A stretch of 18,090 nt of DNA from S009-33 sp041694255 (GCA_041694255.1 JASMTN010000032.1:1-18090), one strand, 5' to 3'; shown: positions 1 through 9,685, counted from the first letter of the stretch. Numbers and translations are program-made. Notes: generated by a model not told the origin, from the letters alone.

Positions 1-173
1 TGCTGGATGGTTTATATAAATTCATTAAGTTTATAACAAGTTTATATAAGAACCATCCAAGGGCAAGCCCCCAACTTACAGATAGCCAACATTTGGTTAT
101 ATTGATCTATCCAAAGATGGAAGCCCAAGGAGAGGGTGTTGTCCCTAAAATTCTTCCCTAGTACCTCTAACTG
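1..173 (-). ncRNA. Candidate structured RNA, truncated by the window edge
   Basis: This stretch is richer in G+C than its surroundings and has no convincing reading frame. It can fold. A 16-bp helix pairs 5-20 with 41-58 (ggatggtt with aaccatcc, then tatataaa with tttatata, one 2-nt bulge). agggcaa at 60-66 can pair imperfectly with ttgtccct at 139-146, enclosing smaller helices such as gatag/ctatc. I assign the minus strand because a promoter-like TTGCAA-N16-TAATAT lies at 180-207. I could not match it to RNase P RNA (no GAGGAAAGUCC or ACAGAA), tmRNA, SRP RNA or rRNA. A 6S-like or lineage-specific RNA is possible. From 181 to 320 the DNA is AT-rich with no gene visible. Confidence 0.4.
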
Positions 174-179
174 TTTTCT

Positions 180-207
180 ATATTAAAGATATTTATTTAT
201 TTTGCAA
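180..207 (-). promoter_or_regulatory. Possible promoter of the structured RNA
   Basis: Read on the minus strand, TTGCAA (202-207) is separated by 16 bp from TAATAT (180-185). Transcription would start near 173. Both boxes match the sigma-70 consensus only partly and the region is AT-rich, so a chance match is possible. Confidence 0.3.
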
Positions 208-321
208 GTTTATGTACACATTATTTGTTTTTATAATTATAATATATTGACTTTATGTATATATATCTTATATATACATTTAATTGATAATTAAAAGTTA
301 TCATTAGTTTATTTTTTATAT

Positions 322-349
322 AAAAAAACCAGGAATTTTATTTCCTGGC
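322..349 (-). terminator. Intrinsic terminator after rpsP
   Basis: A 7-bp stem, CCAGGAA (329-335) with TTCCTGG (342-348), encloses a 6-nt loop. On the minus strand it is followed directly by seven T residues. It lies 8 bp past the rpsP stop, as expected for a rho-independent terminator. Confidence 0.85.
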
Positions 350-356
350 ATTAATA

Positions 357-650
357 TTAATCTTGTTTTCTTTTTTCTCTTTTAATATCTTTTTCTTCAA
401 AATGATTTTTAAAGAATTCATCATTTGAAACTTTATAAGAAAGTCTAGCAACTCTTTCAGATAATTGAGCTCCATTTGCTACATATTTTTTAATCTCTTC
501 AACATTTATCTCTTGTTTATGATTAATAGGATCATGCCATCATAAAACTTTTTGAAAACCTGATTTTACAGGTTTTGAATGTTCTGTAAGAACTACTCTA
601 AAGAATGGTCTATGAGTTCTACCATGTCTTGCTAGTCTAATTTTCAACAT
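357..650 (-). CDS. rpsP: 30S ribosomal protein bS16
   Basis: This encodes a 97-residue small-subunit ribosomal protein that binds 16S rRNA during 30S assembly. The N-terminus MLKIRLARHG..RPFFRVV matches the bS16 signature (family form: MVKIRLKR.G...RPFYRIVV), and the length is normal for the family. Codon 37 is TGA, in VLGWHDP, exactly where bS16 has the conserved glycine of its (I/L)G.Y(N/D)P turn. This is one of the clearest proofs in the window that UGA means glycine. The ATG is preceded by AT-rich sequence without a Shine-Dalgarno motif. It follows rpmG by 30 bp on the same strand and ends just before a strong terminator, so the two are probably co-transcribed. Confidence 0.95.
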
Positions 651-680
651 TTAATTTTTAGTTAAATTGATAAATAAATT

Positions 681-854
681 TTACTTAAGTTTTTGTCTTT
701 CCTTATGTAAAGTATGTTTTCTACATTGTCCACAATATTTTTTTAATTCTAATTTTGTAGGCACATTAAGTTTATTTCTAGTAGTTGTGTAGTTTAATCT
801 ACCACATTCTTTACATTGCAATCAAATTTGCATTACGTGTCATTTCTTTGCCAT
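681..854 (-). CDS. rpmG: 50S ribosomal protein bL33
   Basis: A 57-residue large-subunit ribosomal protein. The segment from NYTTTRNK through LELKKYC to HTLHKE is the bL33 core. Two cysteine pairs, CKEC near residues 14-17 and CGQC near 41-44, make it the zinc-binding (C+) form. Codons 5 and 11 are TGA, read as glycine, giving MAKKGHVMQIGL. With the standard code the gene would be invisible. It lies between the two tRNA genes and rpsP on the same strand. The upstream 81 bp are AT-rich with a TATAAT-like box near 880-890 but no good -35, so its own promoter is uncertain. Confidence 0.95.
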
Positions 855-935
855 CAATATAGTTCATTAAAATAAAATATTATATAATATTTATTTCAGC
901 TATTTATATAAACAACGAAATAAATACTACATAAA

Positions 936-1008
936 TAGCACCGAGTGGATTTGAACCACCGACCTATCCCTTATGAGAGGATCGCTCTAACCCCTGAGCT
1001 ACGGTGCC
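936..1008 (-). tRNA. tRNA with CAU anticodon (elongator Met or Ile2)
   Basis: The 73-nt cloverleaf is complete. It has a 7-bp acceptor stem with a terminal G1-U72 wobble, discriminator A73, D arm, anticodon stem ATCCT/GGGAT around loop CTCATAA (anticodon CAU), T loop TTCAAAT, and no encoded CCA. The anticodon stem lacks the three G-C pairs of an initiator tRNA. Sequence alone does not tell elongator tRNA-Met from the lysidine-modified tRNA-Ile2, which shares the CTCATAA loop. It lies 7 bp downstream of tRNA-Ser and is probably co-transcribed with it. Confidence 0.93.
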
Positions 1009-1015
1009 ATAAATA

Positions 1016-1102
1016 CGGTGAGAGAGGGATTCGAACCCTCGGTACCGCAGGGGGTACGCTTCCTTAGCAGGGAAGTGGTTTAAACCGCTCACCCATCTCA
1101 CC
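1016..1102 (-). tRNA. tRNA-Ser(GCU)
   Basis: An 87-nt cloverleaf with acceptor stem GGTGAGA/TCTCACC, discriminator G, anticodon loop CTGCTAA (anticodon GCU, reading AGU/AGC) and the long variable arm typical of serine tRNAs (gtacc...ggtac stem). The T loop is TTCGAAT. CCA is not encoded. A promoter-like sequence lies just upstream. Confidence 0.95.
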
Positions 1103-1116
1103 AACATGTTCTAACC

Positions 1117-1144
1117 ATAATAATAATTTACTATCTTTTTTCAA
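1117..1144 (-). promoter_or_regulatory. Likely promoter of the tRNA pair
   Basis: On the minus strand, TTGAAA (1139-1144) and TATTAT (1117-1122) are 16 bp apart, giving a start near 1110, 8 nt before tRNA-Ser. The -35 box overlaps a small hairpin (tatctt/aagata) that may weakly terminate the zinc-ribbon gene. Confidence 0.5.
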
Positions 1145-1163
1145 GATAAGATTTACTTAAATT

Positions 1164-1727
1164 TTATTTTATATTATAATATTCTTTGAGAATAATATCT
1201 ATAAAAAGTTTTAAATTTTCATTATTTACACCTAAAAAAGAGTAATAATTTGGATGATTTTTTCTTCAATATCAATTTTTAACTTTCGGTTGCATTGTTA
1301 TTATTTTTATATTTGATATTTTATTTACACCTAGTATTTTTTCTCTTTCATCCTTTTCTGTTTCTTGAAAATGTGTTTCTTTAATTTCTTTTTCTAAAAA
1401 GTCATAATTAAAAATAACTTTAAATTTCTTAATTTTCCTATTATTTTGATTAACTTTAAAATGAATTTCATGAACCTTGTTGCCTATAATAATCAATTTA
1501 TAAGAACTATAATTTCTATAATTAAACTTAAAGTTAACCTTTATTTCAGTAAAGTTATCTTTAATATTATTTTTAGTATTATTAATTTTTTCTCATAATT
1601 CTGATTTTATAGTATTTACTTTTCATATACCACAACTTTCACAAACTCAATTATGATAAGATTGTTCCTCACAATTAGGACACTTTTCAATAGAATCAAT
1701 AACATTATCAAACAAGTTCCTTTCCAT
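1164..1727 (-). CDS. Zinc-ribbon protein of unknown function
   Basis: This 187-residue protein has no recognised family beyond its N-terminus. Residues ~16-33 contain CPNC and CESCG, a four-cysteine zinc ribbon; the intervening VC and the GK after it use TGA glycine codons. The rest is very rich in lysine, asparagine and isoleucine and alternates predicted strands (KVNFKFNY, YKLIIIG, IHFKVN, FKVIFNYDF) with a charged helix. No signal peptide or membrane segment is seen, so it is probably cytoplasmic. Five TGA codons are in frame. The ATG lies about 25 nt after a consensus promoter and has no Shine-Dalgarno sequence. The neighbouring tRNA and ribosomal genes do not define its role. A nucleic-acid-binding role would be a guess. 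Confidence 0.75.
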
Positions 1728-1758
1728 ATTAAAATATATAATATACATAAATAAGGAA

Positions 1759-1786
1759 ATTATAAATTTAATTTAAAATATGTCAA
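1759..1786 (-). promoter_or_regulatory. Consensus sigma-70 promoter of the zinc-ribbon gene
   Basis: On the minus strand, a perfect TTGACA (1781-1786) and a perfect TATAAT (1759-1764) are separated by 16 bp. The start would be near 1752, leaving a 25-nt leader. It is the best promoter in the window by match to consensus. Confidence 0.8.
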
Positions 1787-1816
1787 ATAAATGCTTTTAA
1801 AGTAATTTAATGTATA

Positions 1817-2572
1817 TTAATATAAATTATTTTTTTTATTAAAAAATATATAAAACATTAAAACAATCAACAATATACTAAAACTTAGCAAAAATCATAT
1901 AACAAAAAGTATAAAATAATGTAAAGTTAAACTAAAAAGCATCATAAATAAAATAAAAATAAAAATATTGATAAAAGATCAAATAAAAGTTGCTATGATA
2001 TTGTTTTGTTTGCTAACTATAAAATGAGATATATCTTTCCAAGAAAGTACAAAACTTGGGATAATAAGAATATAGACAAATAAATAGACAATGTCTAAAT
2101 ATCATATATACTCTAATATGTTATTAAAATCTTGAAAATTTTGTAAATCAAGTCAGATAAGATAGTACCAAAATATATAATTTAATCATATTCACAATAT
2201 CAAAGGTCATAACGATGTAAGAAATATTCAAATTTGGTTTAAAATCAAAAGTATCCAGTAAGAAAAAGAATTCATCCCTTCTGCCATTGCTTGTATGTAG
2301 TTTTTATAAGAGTACTTTACATATCATCAAGTTTTTTCAAAAAGTTTTATCTCTTGTATCTTTGCTCATGATAAAAAAGCAAAAAAAACATGTGCAAACT
2401 CATGTATGATAACTCAAGTTCTTATGATAAAAGAAACAGTATGTTTTAAGAATTTATATCTTTTTAAGTAAAAAAGTATCTTATAATAATATTTTTGTAG
2501 AAAAGTTAATATCAAAATTAAGACAAATATAATAGTCCCATCAATTAAGTAATTATTTAAAAAATCAAACAT
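1817..2572 (-). CDS. M50-like membrane zinc metalloprotease
   Basis: This 251-residue polytopic protein resembles the M50B-like peptidases, which cleave substrates within or near the membrane. The zinc motif HEFAH is at residues 57-61, at the start of a hydrophobic stretch and followed by FLSGAKIQEIKLFE and GGYV, as in family members. After it come several hydrophobic helices, about five or six membrane segments in all including residues ~12-24. Twelve or so glycines, including that in FLSGAK, are TGA. The third zinc ligand of M50 enzymes is not evident, so activity is not certain. The gene is not closely linked to a defined substrate; a GC-rich repeat element separates it from the Elp3-type gene upstream. 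The ATG has no Shine-Dalgarno sequence. Confidence 0.72.
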
Positions 2573-2608
2573 ATTATTTTATTGTTTTTAAATATCTTTA
2601 TTTTATAG

Positions 2609-2709
2609 ATTATCCAGTCATACCCCAGGGCACCTTCTCTTGCTTTGCAATTCACCTTGTACCCCAGGGCACCTTCTCTTGCTTCGCAATTCACCTTGAG
2701 CTGGATAAT
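2609..2709. repeat. GC-rich tandem 39-bp repeat flanked by an inverted repeat
   Basis: Two head-to-tail copies of a 39-bp unit (2621-2659 and 2660-2698) differ at one base (2646 T versus 2685 C). The flanks attatccag (2609-2617) and ctggataat (2701-2709) are perfect inverted repeats. The outer flanks tttata/tataaa extend the symmetry imperfectly. The base composition, about half G+C, contrasts sharply with the surroundings. Each unit holds a TTGC/GCAA mini-hairpin. It sits between the ends of two minus-strand genes and could be a dispersed mobile repeat or a transcript-processing structure. Confidence 0.85.
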
Positions 2710-2723
2710 GACAGTTATAAAAA

Positions 2724-4538
2724 TTAAATATCTTTAACCATATAAGTTCATTCAAGGTGATAACCTATCTTTTCATAAAATCATCTAACTCAAACTCAAG
2801 ATATTACAGAGATCTTATCAAATCAATTTTGTTTACTTATATACTCTCACATTTGCATGAGTTTTGTTCAAAAACCTTTATGTTGTGCTATAATTCATTT
2901 TCTTCAAATCTTTTCTTGTAATCCATAAACATGAAGTTCTCTTATGATACTTACATTTTTTCAAAGTCATGGATAATCAGCATAGTCTTCAAAAGGCAAT
3001 AATAATCTTGTAAAACCTATAAGATATCAACTATTATCTTCAAAACTTACAAAATATTCATCTCATACAGAAGATTTATATTTTCTTATAACAAGTATTA
3101 TATCTCAAGATTCTTTTTGATTTCTTATCTCTCTACATCTTGTACAAAGACAAATCATATCTTTATTATGCACAAGTTCAGTATCTTTTTGCTTAAAAAT
3201 AAGTGTATCAAATTTAAAATCATCAACCTTTATATTTTCAAAGTCATCAACATTTTCAATTATGGGATCATTATATAATCTTTTATGATATTTTTTTTGC
3301 AAATCTTTATCTTTTTTAAGTTCTTTTTTAAGATCATTAACAACTATTTGTCTAAGATTTGTTATAGAACTTCATGCAACTATTTCTCATGAAGGAATGT
3401 CTCTTATCAATCTTTTTATCCTAGTATATGGAGGGATGTAATTTTCTTTAACTTCCTTTATTATAGTTTTTATATCCTTATCCTCCATAGCCTTATATTC
3501 TCAAGTTTTATAAAGCTCATAAAGTTCAGTATTTGGAATAACAGAAGTAGGATAAAATTTTAACTCATCAGGTTGCAAATAAGGATCTTCAAATAATATT
3601 TTAAAATTATCTATATCTTTTTGTAAACTAGATTTATAAAGTCAAGGCATCATATGAACAGAAAATTTTAATCAATATTTTCTCATAATATGTATAGCTT
3701 TTTTTATTTCTTTTAATTTATGTCATCTTTTATTTGCATCAAGTACATCATCAAAAACAGATTCTATTCACATTTCTATTCTTGTTACTCAAAGTTGTCT
3801 CCAAAATTGGACATTTTTATCTATTACCATATCTGGTCTTGTTTCAACAGTAAGTCATATTATTCTATTTGCAGATGTTTCATTTATTTTTTGAGCTTCC
3901 TCTAAAGACTTTGACAACTTTATGTCTAACTTGTCTAAATCAATAGTAAACCTTGCAGATTTAGGATTTGAAGAAGAACCATTAAACTTTTTCTTTATAG
4001 AATCAAATGTATTACAAGCATCATAAAGTTTTTTTATAAAGTCAATTTTATAATCATTTGAATAAGCATCAAAAGTACCTCATAAAACTATCATTTCTAT
4101 TTTATCAGTATTATGTCATGTATTTTGCAATGACAAAAGCCTATTAAATGTTTGTTTTAATGGATCAAACTGATTTAAAAGTGCTCTCATTGCTCAAGGC
4201 TCAGAACTTATATAGCTTTTAGGCATTATAGTTTCATTTGGACAAAATATACATTGTCATGGACAAGGCCAAGGTTTAGTCAAAACCTGTATTGGAACTA
4301 TTCAAGACAATGATCTTATCTTCCTTTTCATAAGTAAAAACTTAAGTTTTTTATTTCAAACAATCTCTCATGATTCAACAAGTTTATTATATTCTTTCTG
4401 TAGCTGTATATTTGTTGGAAGATGCTGAACATTATAAAATTTAGATATATCTTTTTTAATCTTATGAAGATTATCATTTGTTAATTCATCATCTTTAAGA
4501 TCAGCTAATGTTTTTATTATATTTTCATATATATTCAT
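2724..4538 (-). CDS. Elp3-type tRNA uridine-34 radical SAM/GNAT enzyme
   Basis: This 604-residue protein matches the Elp3 family, which installs a carboxymethyl group at C5 of wobble uridine in tRNA using S-adenosylmethionine and acetyl-CoA. The order is an N-terminal helical region (1-70), then the radical SAM domain. Its cluster cysteines are C92, C96 and C99 in PCPGQCIFCPNE, followed by PKSYISSEPGAMRA. The C-terminal GNAT domain includes RELHVYG, QHKGFGTKLM and VISGVGVRGFYEKIGY. The full domain set and tRNA-binding middle part are present. Many TGA glycines occur, including P-G-Q in the cluster loop. It starts 11 bp after the flavodoxin-fold gene, so they are probably one operon. A single-subunit Elp3 is normal outside eukaryotes. 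Its cluster motif is CX3CX2C. Confidence 0.88.
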
Positions 4539-4549
4539 AAATAATAGTT

Positions 4550-5104
4550 TTAAATTAAATTCTCTATATCTTCTAAGTATTTTTCTTTTTGAGTTTTAGT
4601 TCTATCTATATCTCAAAATATATGACATCACTGAAAATCTAATCAACAAAAATCCATTTTTTTAGCCCACAGTTCTCATATAGGGATAATATTTTCATAA
4701 ACAAAAGATGGTGCTCAAGATGTAGTAAATATTTTAAACTTTTTTCATTCCAAAAGTTTTGTATGTTTTCATCATGATTCAAATTTAAATGCAAACCCTG
4801 CTATGAAATTACAGTCTATAAAATTTTTTAGTATTGCAGGAGCATCACCGTTCCACACAGGAAAAACAAAAATAAGCTCATCTGCAGCTTTTATCTTAGA
4901 CTGTATAGACTTTGTAGTTTCTGATAACTTTCACATTTCTGATTTATCTTCATAAGTAAGAAAATCTTGTTTATATTCTTTAGAATAAGTGTCTATTATT
5001 TCAGCATTATCTCATCTTGACTCTAAAATATGTGCTATCTTATCTGCTATTTTATGAGTAAATCATTTACTTGAAGGATTTGCAGTTATTATAAGTTTAT
5101 TCAT
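4550..5104 (-). CDS. Flavodoxin-fold NAD(P)H oxidoreductase
   Basis: A 184-residue protein of the flavodoxin-like NAD(P)H dehydrogenase (quinone) family (MdaB/KefF type), which binds FMN or FAD and reduces quinones or other small acceptors. It begins MNKLIITANPSSKGFTHKIA, the first strand and phosphate-binding loop. FVFPVWNGDAPAILKNFID near residues 79-98 is the family's core signature, and GFAFKF plus KIFTTSGAP complete it. Several of these glycines are TGA. There is no signal peptide, so it is cytosolic. It follows the penicillin-binding protein by 62 bp and precedes the Elp3-type gene by 11 bp. The real substrate cannot be read from the sequence. Confidence 0.82.
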
Positions 5105-5166
5105 TTTTATTTTTTAATTAGTAAATAGTATTATATTAAGCAATTTCTTTTTCATTATAATTATAA

Positions 5167-8100
5167 TTAATATCAATTTCAATAATAATCTATAACATCA
5201 TAATCACAGTTTTTAGATGATCATATAGCTATAGATCCCTTAAATCTTTTTTCATCACCATCACAATATAATTTTCATCATAAAACCCTAGAATTTTCAT
5301 CTTTGAAAACATATATAAACTCTTCTCATCTTTCCCTTATCTCATCTAAAAAAGGTTTTTTATTGTCATTTGATAAAACATTAATAGTAATTTGTTTTGT
5401 TTGAGAGTATCATTTTTCATCTATAAGTTTTACTTTCATATTATGTACTCAAATAACTGTTTTATTATCAAGATAAACTCAAACTATATTATTTTCATAA
5501 TTTCAACTTTGAACAAGTTTATTATCAAGATAAATCTCAACTGTTTTTAGATCAAAAGGAGTATTATTGATTTGCAACCAAAGATCAAAAACTTTTGCAA
5601 CATCATTATTATTATTTGGATAATTTATAGTAAATTCTAATTGTCATTTTTCAGCAATAACCTCTCTTTCTTTACAAATTTCTGTTGGTTCTTTAAGTAA
5701 AACAGGTGCTTTAAATATATTTTCATACTCTTTTTTTCATTTTTCATTCCACCAATCATCAACTGGCTCTTGCCACCTACCATCATTTGGTCTATGAGAT
5801 AAAGGATCTTTTATTATGTAAGCATATTTTTCATCTTCTTTTGGTGTATATTTACTTACAAGACCATTACACATTGTGTCTATTTTTATCATACTTACAG
5901 TTTGTCAATCATCACTTAAAGGTATACCATCTGTTCTAGCTATTGTTTTTGATGAAACTTGTACAGGAGTATCTTTTGAAGATCTTTTACCATTTATAGT
6001 ATTTACATATATAGATGTTGTTCCTTTTAAAGACATTGTTTCTTTCTGAATAAGCTCTTTTTCTTTTAGTCTTTTAACAAAATCATTCCATACCTTTCAA
6101 GCCGTCCAACCACCATAAGAATCAGCATTCATAGGTTCTCATTTTGTATTACCAGCCCAAGAAACAAATACTTTTGATGGAGTATATCATATAAACCAAC
6201 CATCTCTTGGAAGTTTTCTTCAGGTTTTAGGGTCTATAATATTTGTAGTTCATGATTTTGTAGCAATATTTAAACCTGCAATTTGCATTATTGAATTCCA
6301 TCAAGATGGTCTATGATTAGGGTTTGAAAGTATATACCAAAGAAAACTAACAATATCCTTTGGAATTATCCTTTCAACCTGTTTAGGTTTTTTTTCATAT
6401 ATTAAATTACCATTTGGTCATGTTATTTTAAGTATAGGATTTATATCAACTGGCGAGTCAATATTACTTAAATTACTATAGGCTTGTGCCATATCTATCA
6501 TTCTAACTTCTGTAGCTCATATGGATAAAGGGTAACCATAGTAAACATTATCTGATATTGTATCTAAACCTATAGATTGTAAAAAATTTTTGACTTTTGT
6601 TTCTCATCCTCATAGAAAGTACATCTTTGCAGCAGGTATATTTCTAGAATGGGCAAGTGCTTTTTTAATAGGCATTATTCAGTCAAATTCTCAGTCAAAA
6701 TTATTGAAAGTATTTCAATCTTCTGCTATATCAAATTCTGTATCATATATTGGAGTATCTGGAGTTAATCTATTATTTTCAATAAAAGCTTTTGTATATA
6801 TAAGAGGCTTCATAACAGATCAAGACTGTCTCTTTGCTTTTATAATATCTACTTGTCAATCTATATCCTTGTTATAATAATCTTGAGATCAAACATAAGC
6901 TATTACATCTCAATTTGTACTATCAACATAAAGTAAAGAAGAATTATTTGCTCATTTATCTGCTAAGTATCAAGAAAAACTAGAAACAGATTTTTCAGCT
7001 ATTTTTTGAATATCAAGATCAAGTGATGTTTGTATTGTCCATCAAGCTTTTTCTATTAACTCTTTTCAATATTGTTCTTCAAGTTCCTTAAGAACAGAAA
7101 ATACAAAATGAGGTGCTTTTATATCAACCCTTTGAGCATGTATTTTTTTATCAAATGATTCTTTTAGTGCTTGTATAAGTTGAGTTTTATCAATATATGA
7201 ATCTATATACATCCTTGCAAGTACATGATCTTTTCTTCAAGGAGTATATCTTATATGTGTATTTTTATAATATAAGTTATCTGGAGATAATGCATTTATA
7301 ATATCTTGTTCACTTTTTAACATAACAAAGGTTTGATCTTCTAGATAAGATATATAAGATTCCTTTACAAGATCTTTAAAATTTCATGTTAAAGCCATTC
7401 TATCTCAAGATGCTGAATATATATTCAACTCTCATAAATTATTTTCTCTATTTAATATTGGATTATAGTTAACAGGAGATTTTGGTATACTTGCTAATAT
7501 TGATGATTCAAGAATAGTAAGATTATTTGAATCTTTTTTAAAATAAGTTTGTGATGCAGCTTGTATACCATAAGAATTATTACCAAAGAAAACATAATTT
7601 AAATACATTTCAAGTATATTTTCTTTAACTTTTTTCTTAGCTTGCTCTTGTGTTAATCATCTATATTGTTTATTAACTTTTTCTGTAAGATAATCATTTA
7701 ATTGGAAAGCTAGTACAACTTCTTTAAGTTTTCTTGTAATAGTTCTATCATTTGTTAAAAGTAAGTTCTTAATTAATTGTTGTGTAAGTGTAGAACCTCA
7801 TTGCCTTTTACCAAAAAAGATATCCTGTATTCAAGCTCTTGCAATTCAACTAAGATCTATTCAAGGATTTTCCCAAAATCCTTTATCTTCTATTGCAATT
7901 ATTGCATTTTGCGCATTAGAAGATATATCGTCTATACCTACATACTTTCTGTTTTCATCAAAAACTCTATATAATAATTCACCATTTTTATCAGTTATCT
8001 TTGTAGTTTGTGAAAAAACAACATCTTCTATGTTTGATACATCAGGAACTTTATCAAGAATATTTTTCTTAAACCACATATAACCAACTATTGAAGGTAT

Positions 8101-8223
8101 TGTTATAAATATAATTAACAAAGCTATTATGAGTTTTATATAAGGTTTATTTTTTTTAGGTCTTCCCCTTTTTTTGCTTCTTAAGAAGATTTTTTTAAAT
8201 CTACTTTTTTTTCTTACTGGCAT
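5167..8223 (-). CDS. Class A penicillin-binding protein (GT51 plus transpeptidase)
   Basis: This 1018-residue protein polymerises and crosslinks peptidoglycan at the outer face of the membrane. A very basic cytoplasmic tail (residues ~3-28) precedes one membrane anchor (~29-50). The GT51 domain has the catalytic glutamate E112 in EDKGFWENPGID and then GGSTLTQQLIKN. The transpeptidase domain has S469-V-M-K472 (nucleophile serine), S526-R-N and K656-S-G-T, the three classic active-site motifs, so both activities look intact. After about residue 760 there is an extra C-terminal part with Ig-like strand patterns, making it longer than typical PBP1A proteins. Many catalytic-region glycines are TGA. 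It is transcribed from a clear promoter with a leader of about 24 nt, and no terminator separates it from the next two genes. Confidence 0.93.
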
Positions 8224-8243
8224 AAGTAATTATTAATTTTAAA

Positions 8244-8272
8244 TTGAAATTGCATTATATCATTTTTATACT
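8244..8272 (+). promoter_or_regulatory. Promoter of the sugar-phosphate transferase gene
   Basis: TTGAAA (8244-8249) and TATACT (8267-8272) are 17 bp apart, giving a start near 8279 and a leader of roughly 80 nt. The rest of the intergenic region (8282-8360) is AT-rich with no further recognisable element. Confidence 0.6.
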
Positions 8273-8281
8273 TTTTTTCAA
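8254..8281 (-). promoter_or_regulatory. Promoter of the penicillin-binding protein operon
   Basis: On the minus strand, TTGAAA (8276-8281) and a perfect TATAAT (8254-8259) are 16 bp apart. The predicted start is near 8247. It overlaps the divergent promoter on the other strand almost completely. Confidence 0.75.
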
Positions 8282-8360
8282 CATCTAAAATATTACAATA
8301 AAAGTTGAAACTTTACTTTTTTTATATAAATTATAAACATTTATTAGTAATATAAATAAT

Positions 8361-9680
8361 ATGCTAACTCTTAGACTTTTAAGGCCAATATTACATTTTA
8401 TAATTATTGCTTTTATATTTTTTACTGTATATAATCTAAGATCTATAACTGATGGAATACTTTTTATACAGCTTGATATTCCTTATATAGATTTTATGGA
8501 AACTATGATCTTTGGATTGATTGCTGCATTTTTATTTCCTTTGCTTGGACTTAGTTTTAGTTTATATAAGATAAAAGGTCCTATACACAATTATTATAAT
8601 AAATTTATTAAAGTTTTTACAACTTGGTTTATTATGATAACTTTTATAGCATATTTTTGACAAGAATTTATATTTCAAAATTGAATTTCAAGGCTTATTA
8701 TAATATGGTCTGCTATTGTAAGTTTTTTAGTTTTGTTAATATCAGATTTTATAGTAAATTTATTTAATAGCAAGCTTGAAAAGAAAAAACCTTATGAGAT
8801 TTGAATTTATAAAACAAAATTTTTTAAGAATATAAAAGAAAAGTTTGTAAATTATGATATATACAAGATAGAGGAATTTAAAGAATTTGATGATATTAGA
8901 AAGTTTGATATTATTTTTTTGGTATGAAACATAGACTCTGATACTATTGAAGAGATAATGGATATTGCAAGATTTAGACAAATAGAAGTATATCACATAC
9001 CAGATGTAAATTTTCTTGAAGATATACTATATCACCAGGAAAGGATCTGACCTATGATATCTTGGAAGTACAAAGCTTCACCACTTGAATGATGGTGGAA
9101 AGTTGCAAAAAGACTATTTGATATTATATTTTCATTACTATTTATATTAGCTTTTTCTTGGCTTTATATAATTATAATACTACGGATATATTTGCATGAT
9201 AAGTGAGCAGTTTTCTATGTATCTGAGAGAGTTTGACAATGATGAAAGAAAATAAAAATATACAAGTTTAGAACTATGGTAAAGGATGCTGAGAAATTAA
9301 AGAAAAAACTTAAAAGCAAAAGTGAAAGAGATGATGTGCTTTTTAAAATGAAGGATGACCCTAGGATACAATCTTGGTGAAAGATACTAAGAAAATCATC
9401 ACTTGATGAGATACCTCAGTTTTTCAATGTGCTAAAGTGAGATATGAGTATAGCTTGACCAAGACCACACATACAAGAAGAAGTTGAAAAGTATGAAAGA
9501 TGGCAAAAAAGGCTTTTAGCTGCCAAACCGTGAATTACAGGGTATGCACAAGTTTTTGGTAGAGATCTGCCATTTCAAGAAGAAGCAAAACTTGACCTAT
9601 ATCGGTTTCAAAACTGGTCTGTTTGGATGGATATTATAGTTATACTTTGAGTTTTTAGGGTTTTATTTAAGGGGGAGTAA
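8361..9680 (+). CDS. Polyprenyl-phosphate hexose-1-phosphate transferase
   Basis: This 439-residue membrane protein of the bacterial sugar transferase family (WbaP/WcaJ type) moves a sugar-1-phosphate from a nucleotide sugar to undecaprenyl phosphate, the first step of exopolysaccharide or glycan synthesis. Four N-terminal hydrophobic segments (residues ~5-25, 45-70, 76-100 and 105-130) precede a CoA-binding-like cytoplasmic region. Then come the fifth membrane element (~257-285) and the catalytic domain with KIYKFRTM, DDPRIQSWGK, SSLDEIPQFFNVL, GDMSIAGPRP and KPGITGYAQVFGR. All the key motifs are present, some using TGA glycine. The sugar is unknown. No other glycan genes are in the window. 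It is divergent from the penicillin-binding protein gene. Confidence 0.9.
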
Positions 9681-9685
9681 ATACC

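Noticed and set aside
1..173. RNase P RNA, tmRNA or SRP RNA
   Set aside because: The diagnostic motifs (GAGGAAAGUCC and ACAGAA; tRNA-like ends with tag frame; GGAAGGAAGCAGC) are not present in the part that is visible.
936..1008. Initiator tRNA-fMet
   Set aside because: The anticodon stem ATCCT/GGGAT lacks the three consecutive G-C pairs of initiators; it is elongator Met or Ile2 instead.
2609..2709. CRISPR array, or a 13-residue coding repeat, in the tandem repeat
   Set aside because: There are only two units and no spacers between them. Although 39 bp keeps a frame open, there is no supporting start or family resemblance.
6590..6877. Plus-strand reading frame inside the penicillin-binding protein gene
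   Set aside because: It lies antisense to the transpeptidase active-site region, which is clearly coding on the minus strand; similar antisense frames at 3720-3905, 7777-7974 and 12409-12621 are also shadows.
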